Assembly: GCF_026151655.1 (NCBI RefSeq)
Contig: NZ_JAMQPN010000003.1
Coordinates: 248,001 to 312,000, forward strand
Source of the DNA: Leptospira soteropolitanensis
GTDB taxonomy: Bacteria; Spirochaetota; Leptospiria; Leptospirales; Leptospiraceae
Direction of reading: 5' to 3'
DNA length: 64,000 nt
Part shown: in pieces, positions 44,718-53,113 of the stretch
How positions within the stretch are numbered: position 1 is the first letter of the stretch
Layout of the letters: each line of letters begins with the position of its first letter
Made by a program: the position numbers and the translations under genes
The notes under the pieces: model-generated
Seen by the model: the letters and a program-made list of their open reading frames with translations, nothing else
Databases searched by the model: none
What the model was told of the DNA's origin: nothing

Positions 44718-44737
44718 AAAGTACGCCGGCGTACTTT
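44718..44737. promoter_or_regulatory. Candidate parS site 2
   Basis: This is an exact copy of the 20-bp palindrome AAAGTACGCCGGCGTACTTT, 69 bp upstream of the parA start. ParB bound here could both mark the centromere and repress the parAB promoter. Together with site 1 it brackets parA. Confidence 0.75.
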
Positions 44738-45364
44738 ACCGTTATGTATTTGTCTTGTGACTTTCTGGGAGTTATTGATCATCGATTTTTTTCGCGCAAA
44801 GGATCGAAGCGGAGAGCCTGGTCGTTTTTCTTGAGATAGGAAATTGGAAAAAATTCGATGCGCCCAATTATTACATTTTGTTTTTGTTTATCAAAATAGA
44901 AAAAATTCTTGTACTATTTTTGCTAAATCATAGACTGTTCCTAACCCCTTTAACCGGGTGATGTAAACTCTCTGGATTGTGTGGAAGCAGTTCAGAGAGA
45001 CTTTCCTCCGCATAAATCCTCCTCGCATTTCTTTACCCTACTCTGCCCTGTTTTTTGTTCTTTGAACAAATTATGAGACGGCTTGGTGGTAAGAATTATG
45101 TCACATTAAAACTTGACAGGAAATAGATTTTGGGATTAATAGATCCCAGGTAGGGGAGGTGTCCCTATACCTGAAAGCGGTCTTCCACAATTTTAACCGC
45201 TAATATACATCACCTGGAATTCAATTGAATTCCGAATAGGACGTTCTTACGAACCTCCAAGAGATACGATACAACACCGAAGGTATATCTTTTTTGTGTT
45301 GTAGTTTGCGGCGAGGAAATCCTTTCCGTGAGCCGAAGGCTTGTGTTGGAAACAAGGGATAGTT
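44738..45364. other. Structured non-coding region upstream of winged-helix paralogue 2 (candidate origin)
   Basis: 627 bp without a convincing gene but full of dyads: hairpin CTCTCTG/CAGAGAG (44968-44999); stem CAGGTA...TACCTG enclosing GGGA...TCCC (45147-45173); long-range pair CCGGGTGATGTA (44954-44965) and TACATCACCTGG (45206-45217, one mismatch); and perfect 18-bp palindrome GGAATTCAATTGAATTCC (45216-45233). TTAACCGGGT, TTTCCTCC and AAGAATTATGTC repeat the order seen, mirrored, upstream of paralogue 1. It is consistent with a replication origin or a countertranscript-type copy control RNA. Confidence 0.5.
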
Positions 45365-45946
45365 ATGAGTGAATTCAAAAGAACGGGTGTTTGGGTCGCC
45401 CAATGGATGGAAGATTTGGATCTGACTCCAAATCAGACAAGGTTGTATGCAGAGATTTTTTCATTAGATGCTAAAGGCGGTTGTTTTGCATCAAATGAGT
45501 ATTTGGGAAAAGTTTTAAAGTTAAAAAGAGATACCATTTCTCGTTTAATCTCTGTGTTGAAGAAAAAAGGTCTAGTAAAACAAACTGGGTTTGATGGGCG
45601 GCGGCGGTTTTTGAAACCTTTGGATCCAAGTGCTAATTCTCGGTCGGATCTAAATTCTGAGAAGCAGGACCAGATTCGTAATGGAGTCAAATGTGGAATA
45701 GGCGTTGTATCCAAGGCTGATTCTTATTTTGAGAAGAAACCTTTTACTAAATACAAAGTACATGAAAACATACATAATGATTTTATAAAAAAAGGCACGA
45801 GTGCTGATTGGAAAGAGTTTTTGACCTGGAGTGAAAAGCAGCTTTCTCATTCAACGAGTTTGGCGCTATCAAGGCTCACCGGTCCTGAGGTATTGACAGG
45901 TTGGCAACTCTCCTATTGGAAACGGTTTAAGGGCCATCCAAAATAA
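45365..45946 (+). CDS. Winged-helix replication/partition-associated protein, paralogue 2
   Basis: This 193-residue protein starts at ATG 45365 after AGGGA. It is clearly related to the protein at 41867-42472: TRLYAEIFSLDAKGGCFASNEYLGKVLKLKRDTISRLISVLKKKG lines up with its winged helix, and the tail WKEFLTWSEKQLSHSTSLALSRLTG matches too. The middle linker differs. The two genes point away from parAB in opposite directions. The pattern suggests an old inverted duplication or two replication modules merged on one replicon. A replication role is inferred from position beside parAB. Confidence 0.72.
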   Translation: MSEFKRTGVWVAQWMEDLDLTPNQTRLYAEIFSLDAKGGCFASNEYLGKVLKLKRDTISRLISVLKKKGLVKQTGFDGRRRFLKPLDPSANSRSDLNSEKQDQIRNGVKCGIGVVSKADSYFEKKPFTKYKVHENIHNDFIKKGTSADWKEFLTWSEKQLSHSTSLALSRLTGPEVLTGWQLSYWKRFKGHPK

Positions 45947-46002
45947 TAAACTGTGGAATAGGATGGGTAAGACGATCAATGCCTTAAGTTTATTTTGCCT
46001 AT

Positions 46003-46449
46003 TTATTTAACTTGCGTTAAGTCTTGTCGGAATTGTTTTCTTCCGCCTGGATAATCGATAATGTAAATGCATTGGCAAGTTTCCCAGGCTTGGGTTGTGA
46101 AAAAATAACCAGTATCTTCGGATTGGCAAGAATCCTGTTTAGGTTTGATTTTGTGAGCGGATATAAGGCGACCTAGATCCTTTATCTCAACCTCGTCTAA
46201 CTGAATGGATTCATGTTCCAGGAGAATGGAAGTTAATTTGGGAGAGGTGGAGAGTAGGTTGCTCGCGTTGACGCAGGTACTTCTTCTCATTGCTAAACTA
46301 CCAGATTCGATCGCTTGTGGGCTTGCTTTTGCGGAGACAGCAGCATAAAAAACTTCTGCCCCGTTTTTGTTTCTCCATTCCGACTTCCAGGGCGTATAAC
46401 TTTGGCAGGAGATGAAAAAGAGTAAAAGGTAAGGGGCTAAATTTCTCAT
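46003..46449 (-). CDS. Small putative lipoprotein
   Basis: This 148-residue protein has signal MRNLAPYLLLFFISC-QSY. The mature part is polar with five further cysteines (CVNASN, DSCQSED, WETCQCIY), probably disulfide-bonded. Many leptospiral lipoproteins of this size exist; I cannot name the family. It is convergent with the winged-helix gene, 56 bp away. Confidence 0.65.
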   Translation of the reverse strand: MRNLAPYLLLFFISCQSYTPWKSEWRNKNGAEVFYAAVSAKASPQAIESGSLAMRRSTCVNASNLLSTSPKLTSILLEHESIQLDEVEIKDLGRLISAHKIKPKQDSCQSEDTGYFFTTQAWETCQCIYIIDYPGGRKQFRQDLTQVK

Positions 46450-46562
46450 AGATAAACCTTACGTTCTTTTGTTGCATTGTCAATCCATGTTGGAAGTGAG
46501 CGGAAATCTTTAGGATAATTTATTGAAAAAATATAACAAGTAGGTAACTGTGGGGATAGTTC

Positions 46563-47528
46563 ATGAGCCTTTTTAAACCGTTACCGATTTTTTCTGGTCC
46601 TTTGGTTCAGTCATTTTTGGCCTCATTTAAATCTAAATCCGATAAAAGATACACTCACGCGATTGCTGGTGAATGGAGGTCAGTGAAAGCAAAAGATGGA
46701 ACTACACTTCTAGCCCGCATTCATGAAGTATCCCAACCTAAGGGTCTTGTTGTGTTGGTACATGGTTGGGAAGGAAGTATCCATTCCAGTTATATTATCC
46801 GAACTACAAGTCATTTTTTAAAAAGAGGATTTTCGGTTTATCGCTTGAATTTGCGAGATCACGGAGATACCCATCACCTTAATGAAGGTATCTTTAACGG
46901 GAGTTTGCTTCCCGAGACCTATGACGCGGTGCGGGAACTAGTAAAATATTTTGGGTCAAAAGGACCTGTTTACTTGGCTGGTTTTTCTTTAGGTGGAAAT
47001 TTTGTTTTGCGAATGGCAGCTCGTCATTCTCTATCGAAAGCTGTAGATCAGATTCATGGGTTAAAACATTGTTTTGCTTTTAGTCCAGCTTTGGATCCCA
47101 AAAGAGCGACCATAAAAATGGATGAACACCCTTTCCTTAGAAAGTATTTTTTGAACTCATGGAAATCTTCTTTAATCAAAAAAGCTAATTTATTCCCGCA
47201 CTTATATTCTTTTCATGACTTGGATAATTATCAATCTGTTATGCATTTAACAGAGAAAATGGTGAAGGAGTTTTCGCAATTTTCCTCTGTGGATGAATAT
47301 TTTAATTCTTATACTCTGAATGATTTGTTTTTTAAGTCAGTACGAATTCCTACAACCATTTTAACTTCTATGGATGATCCTGTTATTCCTTGGAAGGAAT
47401 TTGCTGAAATTCCGCCTTCTTCCTATCTTGAAGTGGTGATTGAGTCAAAGGGCGGACACTGCGGATTTATCGAAGACTTGAATCGGTCTTCTTATTATTG
47501 GAAATTGATGGAAAAAAAGATGGGTTGA
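46563..47528 (+). CDS. Alpha/beta hydrolase, YheT-like
   Basis: This 321-residue hydrolase has LVVLVHGWEGSIHSSYI (oxyanion region), nucleophile GFSLGGNFVLRMAA near residue 140, acid in TSMDDPVIPW and His in KGGHCGF. The order and spacing fit the YheT/ABHD1-3 family of putative esterases. No signal peptide. Its last 62 bp overlap the end of the convergent opgH gene, so the transcripts are complementary at their 3' ends. Confidence 0.85.
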   Translation: MSLFKPLPIFSGPLVQSFLASFKSKSDKRYTHAIAGEWRSVKAKDGTTLLARIHEVSQPKGLVVLVHGWEGSIHSSYIIRTTSHFLKRGFSVYRLNLRDHGDTHHLNEGIFNGSLLPETYDAVRELVKYFGSKGPVYLAGFSLGGNFVLRMAARHSLSKAVDQIHGLKHCFAFSPALDPKRATIKMDEHPFLRKYFLNSWKSSLIKKANLFPHLYSFHDLDNYQSVMHLTEKMVKEFSQFSSVDEYFNSYTLNDLFFKSVRIPTTILTSMDDPVIPWKEFAEIPPSSYLEVVIESKGGHCGFIEDLNRSSYYWKLMEKKMG

Positions 47529-49548
47529 TTTCTTCCCAAATCGTTTTCCAGTAATTCCCCCAATCTTCTTTTTTTGAAGTCCAAAATTTCCAATAAAAGG
47601 AATCCAGTAGTTCTCTGTTGGATAAGATTTTTAGAAGAGTTTTTTTTTCTAAAAATTCGGGTCCTCGTTTTAGTAAAATTGAAAAATTTTCTTCGATAGT
47701 TTTTGGAAGTTTAGATGAGTATAGTTTGTTCCCTTGGAGTTGTTTGTGTCTGTTGTGAAAGACTGGGTGGACTAATGCAAAAAACAATTCACGACCTTCG
47801 AGGTAACTGTTTTTATGTGTTTTTAGTTCTTCTTCTAAATTGCCAATTAATTGCTTGTCGGGTTTCCAAAAAGAGATACTGAGGATTTTGTTTAGAGATT
47901 TAAATTCTTTGCCAGTCAAGATTACTAAAGGAATGGCTGAAATCCAACCGATCCATATAGGCAGTGTTAGAAGAAACAACATGGTCGAATGGCTATAGCT
48001 GATATAAGCACAAGCAAAACCGAGAATGGTCACTCCAAAGAAAGAGGAAATTATGTAGGAGATATTATATTCTGAATTGGCATCTCTGTTCTGTGGGCCC
48101 CAACTTATTCGTTTATTTAGTAAGATAGAAAAAACAAAGATGCTATGATAAATCATATAAATAGGGGCAATCAGTATTGAAAATAGGGTTTCCAGAAGAA
48201 AAGCTGGAAATTTTTTTATGATTTGTAATAGAGGAAGACTTATGTAACTAAGTATTCTCGGTAAAAATAGTAATAATATAGATAAGTATAATAACTTTAT
48301 GTAAAGTGGGTCGTAAATTTGAGATTTGAAGAATTCATATTCTTCGGGTAACATGGAATAATTCAAATATTTACTGTCTTCCAAATAGTTCCATAAACTT
48401 AGAATGATATAACACATCCAAATCGGCGAGTTAAGGTAAGACAAAATCCCATTGAGAATATGGATTCGATTGATCAGTGGAATTTTTTTACCGAATAGGA
48501 ACCAAAAATGTTGTAAATTTCCCTGACACCAACGTTGGTCCCTTTTTAGCGTATCTATAATGTTAGGTGGGTTTTCTTCGTAACTTCCTTCCAGTTCATA
48601 AGCACATAAAACTTCAAAACCCGCTTTTCTCATTAAAGCAGCTTCGACTGTATCGTGGCTTAGAATTTTTCCACCAAGACCTCCGTATTCAGGTAGGTGG
48701 GGGAGTGCACAATGTTCCATAAAAGGTTTAACCCTCAGTATGGCGTTGTGTCCCCAATACCCTGATGAATCGATTTGCCAAAAGTTTGCTCCTTTTAAGA
48801 AAAAGGGGCTGAATAAATAGGATGAGAATTCCGTTAATTTTTGGAATAAGGTCGTTGTGCGGAAAATTTTAGTGCCGGACTGAATGATTCCTGCGTTTGG
48901 ATTTTTTTCCATGTTTGCGATGAGTTGAATGATGAGATCTCCTGATACAAGGCTATCTGCATCAAGAATGATCATGTATTTGTACTGTTTCCCCCATCTT
49001 CTACAGAAGTCTGCGATGTTTCCGCTTTTTCCATTGAGATTGCTTTTTCGTCTTCGGTAATGGAAATTATGAAAGTTGTTTGTTGATTCGCATAACTCTA
49101 TATAGGCTGCTTCTTCTTTGATCCATTTTTCCGGTGTTCTTGTATCGCTAAGAATAAAAAAGTCTAGTTTTGGTAGTTTATGAATTTTTTCTACTGATGT
49201 AAAGATCACTTTGATTCTGGAAAATATTGAAATTTCATTTTCCTCATACACTGGCATTACGACAGCAACATTGATAGATTCTAATAGTTTGAAGTCCAAT
49301 TCCTTGGTTGGGATCCGTTTTGCTTTTAGGAGACTGTCTGCATTCTTTTTTTGGGAAAGTATGAATCCAAATAAAGCTGTGCTTGCCCCATAAGACAACA
49401 TTGGCAAAAGAAAAATTAGTGTTATAAATTGGTAATACTCAGGAATTTCAATTCCGCGAAAGGAAATAATGTCAATGAATAAGCTAAACCCAATGAGAAC
49501 AGGAGTAACAAACGTTAGAAAAAATAAAGTGCGATGGATATGGATCAT
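47467..49548 (-). CDS. opgH: Osmoregulated periplasmic glucan glucosyltransferase OpgH
   Basis: This 693-residue membrane glycosyltransferase (GT2 family) polymerises beta-glucan from UDP-glucose and exports it to the periplasm. Two N-terminal spans are followed by a cytoplasmic catalytic domain with VVMPVYEEN, DADSLVSGDL (~200, UDP-binding), HDTVEAALMRKAG and RDQRWCQGNLQH (~336), then several C-terminal spans. The start overlaps the stop of the small membrane protein gene (ATGA at 49545-49548), and opgG precedes that. The order opgG - small protein - opgH on the minus strand forms one operon. Confidence 0.93.
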   Translation of the reverse strand: MIHIHRTLFFLTFVTPVLIGFSLFIDIISFRGIEIPEYYQFITLIFLLPMLSYGASTALFGFILSQKKNADSLLKAKRIPTKELDFKLLESINVAVVMPVYEENEISIFSRIKVIFTSVEKIHKLPKLDFFILSDTRTPEKWIKEEAAYIELCESTNNFHNFHYRRRKSNLNGKSGNIADFCRRWGKQYKYMIILDADSLVSGDLIIQLIANMEKNPNAGIIQSGTKIFRTTTLFQKLTEFSSYLFSPFFLKGANFWQIDSSGYWGHNAILRVKPFMEHCALPHLPEYGGLGGKILSHDTVEAALMRKAGFEVLCAYELEGSYEENPPNIIDTLKRDQRWCQGNLQHFWFLFGKKIPLINRIHILNGILSYLNSPIWMCYIILSLWNYLEDSKYLNYSMLPEEYEFFKSQIYDPLYIKLLYLSILLLFLPRILSYISLPLLQIIKKFPAFLLETLFSILIAPIYMIYHSIFVFSILLNKRISWGPQNRDANSEYNISYIISSFFGVTILGFACAYISYSHSTMLFLLTLPIWIGWISAIPLVILTGKEFKSLNKILSISFWKPDKQLIGNLEEELKTHKNSYLEGRELFFALVHPVFHNRHKQLQGNKLYSSKLPKTIEENFSILLKRGPEFLEKKTLLKILSNRELLDSFYWKFWTSKKEDWGNYWKTIWEEINPSFFPSISNNKKTDSSLR

Positions 49549-49934
49549 AACAACCTAAATATAATCAAATAGTAGAGAAGGCTCCAAAGAAAGATAGAAG
49601 CAATAATGAATAATGGTTTTAAAGAGCTGATGATGGATTGTTTGTTTATTTTTGTATCTCGTTTCCATTCGGCGGATTGTGGTATCATTGAACCGAATTG
49701 CCAGGATCTGCTAGCAATCGGTAAGAGATATTTTGGTTCTATCTCTTTTGTTTTTAAATAATTTTGCCAACGTTCCCAATCAGTTGGGAATTCTTTTTTC
49801 AGGTCAGTGGACTTAAAAAAGTCACTTAAGATTTCGGCGATTCTGTATTCGTTCTGGATCCCAATTAAAATTAGATAGGATCGAACCCTCTCACTAAACT
49901 CATTCATATATTCCATATTATTTGGATAGTCCAT
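49545..49934 (-). CDS. Small membrane protein between opgG and opgH
   Basis: The protein has 129 residues from ATG 49934, which overlaps the opgG end by 17 bp; a frame 43 codons longer lies wholly over opgG and is less likely. It is a helical, charged cytoplasmic part (MNEFSERVRSYLILIGIQNEYRIAEIL) and a C-terminal membrane span (PLFIIASIFLWSLLYYLIIF). Not part of the classical E. coli opgGH pair. Its fixed coupling to both neighbours suggests an accessory role in glucan synthesis. Confidence 0.68.
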   Translation of the reverse strand: MDYPNNMEYMNEFSERVRSYLILIGIQNEYRIAEILSDFFKSTDLKKEFPTDWERWQNYLKTKEIEPKYLLPIASRSWQFGSMIPQSAEWKRDTKINKQSIISSLKPLFIIASIFLWSLLYYLIIFRLL

Positions 49935-51492
49935 CTCTATAGATCCAAGTTTCTGTGATCCTTTGATTTTGGTTTTCAAGAAAAATATTCCAATTGGATT
50001 CATTAACAAATGCGGGATACCAGATTTGTAAACGCCACTGATCCAACTCAGATATTTTTTCAATTTTGTAGCGAATTTGTTCAGGGGAAATTTTGTCGTT
50101 TTGGATAACAGCTTTGATTAATGTTTTTTTATCCAAAGATTTTAGATAGTCACCCGTAAAGTACAAGGTAAACACTTTTTCCTTTGGGAAAAGGGGATCA
50201 ACGCCCCTGTAAAATGCCGAAGCTTTCCCCAGTGTGTGTTGTTTGGGTGACCTTTCTGTATAATGTAGTGTGTACTGAAATTCGTAACCTTCGTTCAAGT
50301 TAGGTGGAATGGACGGTTCCCAAAAAGTGGTGATATTGTCGTCGGAATCCAAATTGGTAGTGAATTCCAGTAAGTATAAATTCCCTTTACCCCAATCTCC
50401 CTTTGGTTCTACCCATAGGCTTGGTCTCAAATGATATTTTAGTTTTTCATCCTGGTAACTTTTAAATTTGCGGTCTCTTTGGATTAGGCCATATCCCCTG
50501 GGAGAATCTAGTGGAATTCGCGTTAGTTGGGTTTTTTTAGGATTGATCAAGGGTCTCCATTCCCAGTCTCCCATTTTGTTTTGAATAAGAAGGCCATCGG
50601 AGTCGTGTACTTCTGGATGAATATTGCCTAAAATGGGGTTATCGGATTCTCCATATAAATACATGGATGTAATCGGTGCAAATCCGAGTCGTTTGATTTT
50701 TTTCCGCAGGTAAATTTTTGCCTTAACATCAATGTTTGTCACTTCACCAGGCGTAACCAGAAATTCATAAGAGCCGACTACAGATTCGCTATTCATGATT
50801 GCATAAATCGTAATGGTTGTGTCTGTTTTTTGTGGGCGTTTGATATAAAAACTTTCGAATATAGGGAACTCTTCTTTGTCTTGTGGGCCCGTATTGATAG
50901 CAAGACCTCTTCCCGATAATCCATAAATTTGGCCTTTCGAGATGGCTCTGAAATATGAGGATCCTTGAAAGACTAAAAATTCTTCTAAAATTTCTTTTTG
51001 GTTGATTGGATAATGAACTCGAAAACCTGTATAATGAAGTTTTTTAGAAAGCTCAGTAAAAGAATCAGTGAGTGGTAAATCACCAAAATTAAACCGAGAA
51101 GCATCATAAGGTATTTCTATGGGTTTCTCGTTGATTACTTCATAAATTTGGATTCCATTGCTATAGATGTGGCCTGGATGGAAAAAATGAAGTTGGTAGG
51201 GTAGGGCAAGATTTTTCCAAATAGCGACATCGGGTTTGTATTCAATTTGGCGATAATCTTCATAACTAATCCCATCGAGTCCGGGAATTTTAAATTCAGG
51301 AGTTGGAGTGAACTTTGATTTTAATTTTTGTTTTACGATTGAATCTACTTTGTTGAAATCAAATACTTCATCGTTAGTAGAAATCGCCAATACCGTAGTT
51401 AAACTATTGAGAGTCAGATCGTTTTTTCTGATGATGATTACGACACACAATACCAAGGCAATGAGTGCAAGATATATGTTCAGTTTCTTCAT
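49918..51492 (-). CDS. opgG: Glucan biosynthesis protein OpgG
   Basis: This 524-residue periplasmic protein of the OpgG/OpgD family is needed to build or branch osmoregulated periplasmic glucans. The N-terminus is a signal anchor (NIYLALIALVLCVVIII). The body has DGISYEDYRQIEYKP, LPYQLHFFHPGHIYSNGIQIYEV and later RPSLWVEPKGDWGKGNLYLLEF, all typical. The end is followed by the small membrane protein and opgH. Divergent from the lipoprotein gene at 51635. Confidence 0.92.
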   Translation of the reverse strand: MKKLNIYLALIALVLCVVIIIRKNDLTLNSLTTVLAISTNDEVFDFNKVDSIVKQKLKSKFTPTPEFKIPGLDGISYEDYRQIEYKPDVAIWKNLALPYQLHFFHPGHIYSNGIQIYEVINEKPIEIPYDASRFNFGDLPLTDSFTELSKKLHYTGFRVHYPINQKEILEEFLVFQGSSYFRAISKGQIYGLSGRGLAINTGPQDKEEFPIFESFYIKRPQKTDTTITIYAIMNSESVVGSYEFLVTPGEVTNIDVKAKIYLRKKIKRLGFAPITSMYLYGESDNPILGNIHPEVHDSDGLLIQNKMGDWEWRPLINPKKTQLTRIPLDSPRGYGLIQRDRKFKSYQDEKLKYHLRPSLWVEPKGDWGKGNLYLLEFTTNLDSDDNITTFWEPSIPPNLNEGYEFQYTLHYTERSPKQHTLGKASAFYRGVDPLFPKEKVFTLYFTGDYLKSLDKKTLIKAVIQNDKISPEQIRYKIEKISELDQWRLQIWYPAFVNESNWNIFLENQNQRITETWIYRDGLSK

Positions 51493-51634
51493 AGATGTAA
51501 TAATTATTCTTTAATCTTTGCGGTCACGTATTTAATCTATTGTGGCATTTTTGTCTCACTAAACATGGATTAAGCAAGCAAGCAATTTTTTTCTATTGCA
51601 TATTTTAAACGTTTCTATATTGTTCCCTCATCTT

Positions 51635-53113
51635 ATGAAACTTGTTTCAATACTATCTTTCCTCTTGTTAGTCGTCGCTTTATTTCTACAATGTTCCGGT
51701 TCGCAAAAAACAGATAAGATTTTTGGAGAATCTGTCTTTAGTTCCAATAAACCGCAATCGTTCAAAAGAATTGCGCCGCTCACTGCCAACTCTCTTGGTT
51801 CGAGAAAAAACCTCTATGAAAATGGATGGGCGGTCATACCTTCAGGAACAAAGAGTATGGATTTGGTTTATGAGAACGGTGGAATGAGCGCTCGAGTAGC
51901 GAAGGCCACGGTTCTTGTTCATATGAAAAAAAGAAGTGCCGATTATCCAGGAAAATTAGGCGAAACAATGGATTCGGTTTTATCTTGGACAAGTGAAGGA
52001 TATAAAGATTCTTCAAAAAGAACAGAAGATATTTATGATGCTGGTTGGCAATTAAGTAAAGCACAATGGAAAACTTCAAAAGAAAGTTTTAAACAGGCTG
52101 GATCTAGGTTTTTATTGGGATATATTTATTTGGTACCAAGAGTAGAATCGGATACGGTACAAATGTTTTCAACTTTGAAGGAATTTGGCAGGGAACGCGC
52201 AAAAACTAGCGATAAGTTAAATGATTTGTTTACTTCTACATTGAATCAAAATTCTAAAAACATAATATCTGCATGGAGTGATTCCTTCTCGAAGGCCTCC
52301 GATGAGTTTACAAAAAATTACGAAGAATCGGGGGAAAGTGGGAATTCTCTTTTGGCACTTGTGGATATATTCCGAGGTTATTCTGTCGCAATAAAGGAGG
52401 TAATAGTTTCTCCTATTGCTAAGACTGGGAAAAATACTGGAGAGATTTTGGTTGTTAACGGTGTATATGTTCCCCTTTCGCAAACTATGAATTTTTCTTC
52501 CAATGCTTTAATATCAACCGGGGTTGTTCTTTATTATTCGACTAAGTCTGGTTATCGGGTGATTTCTCCTACCTTAGAGGCAGGTCTTTTCAGTTCTATT
52601 GGATTATTGTCTGCATCAGCTACGATTCCCACGTATACAGGCGGGACTACTCTTGCTGCTTTCAACCAAGTAACTTCTGTCGCTGCAACAACTACAGGGG
52701 GAACGATTGGAGCTGTTGGCGGAGCGACCTTGGACACAGGAGCTTACGCTACGGGGATGGTATATGATTTATCTAAGGGAACTGCTGAATCTGGATTTTA
52801 TGCAATGAGTTCTGGAATGATTTTAGGTTATGCTGCACTTACAGTCCTCCCATCGCAATTGTTGCTAACGGCTGTTGATGGACCAATACTAATTATTTAT
52901 GATGGTCCAAGAGTTGTGATTGCAGTTGTGAAGGATAATTATGCGGGATTTGACGATGCACCGACAGGGTCCGTTATTAATTTAGAAGAGGCAAAAAAAG
53001 CGGGTAAAGTAAAAATCCTAACCGATGATCCAAAAATCATAAAGAAAGTTTTAGATGCGGAAATCGCCGAACAATCAAAACGTGCAAATGCAAAGGCCTC
53101 TGAAAAAAAATGA
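51635..53113 (+). CDS. Large lipoprotein with hydrophobic Gly/Ala-rich second half, paralogue 1
   Basis: This 492-residue protein starts at ATG 51635, which opens a good lipoprotein signal (MKLVSILSFLLLVVALFLQC-SG); the frame is open 13 codons earlier. The first half is helical and charged. The second half (after ~residue 270) is poor in charge and rich in Gly, Ala, Thr and Val, with hydrophobic stretches such as SSIGLLSASATIPTYTGG, long enough to enter a membrane. A short basic/acidic tail follows. It is related in architecture to the next gene, with which it is coupled by ATGA. I recognise no family; a pore or membrane-surface role is speculative. Confidence 0.62.
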   Translation: MKLVSILSFLLLVVALFLQCSGSQKTDKIFGESVFSSNKPQSFKRIAPLTANSLGSRKNLYENGWAVIPSGTKSMDLVYENGGMSARVAKATVLVHMKKRSADYPGKLGETMDSVLSWTSEGYKDSSKRTEDIYDAGWQLSKAQWKTSKESFKQAGSRFLLGYIYLVPRVESDTVQMFSTLKEFGRERAKTSDKLNDLFTSTLNQNSKNIISAWSDSFSKASDEFTKNYEESGESGNSLLALVDIFRGYSVAIKEVIVSPIAKTGKNTGEILVVNGVYVPLSQTMNFSSNALISTGVVLYYSTKSGYRVISPTLEAGLFSSIGLLSASATIPTYTGGTTLAAFNQVTSVAATTTGGTIGAVGGATLDTGAYATGMVYDLSKGTAESGFYAMSSGMILGYAALTVLPSQLLLTAVDGPILIIYDGPRVVIAVVKDNYAGFDDAPTGSVINLEEAKKAGKVKILTDDPKIIKKVLDAEIAEQSKRANAKASEKK

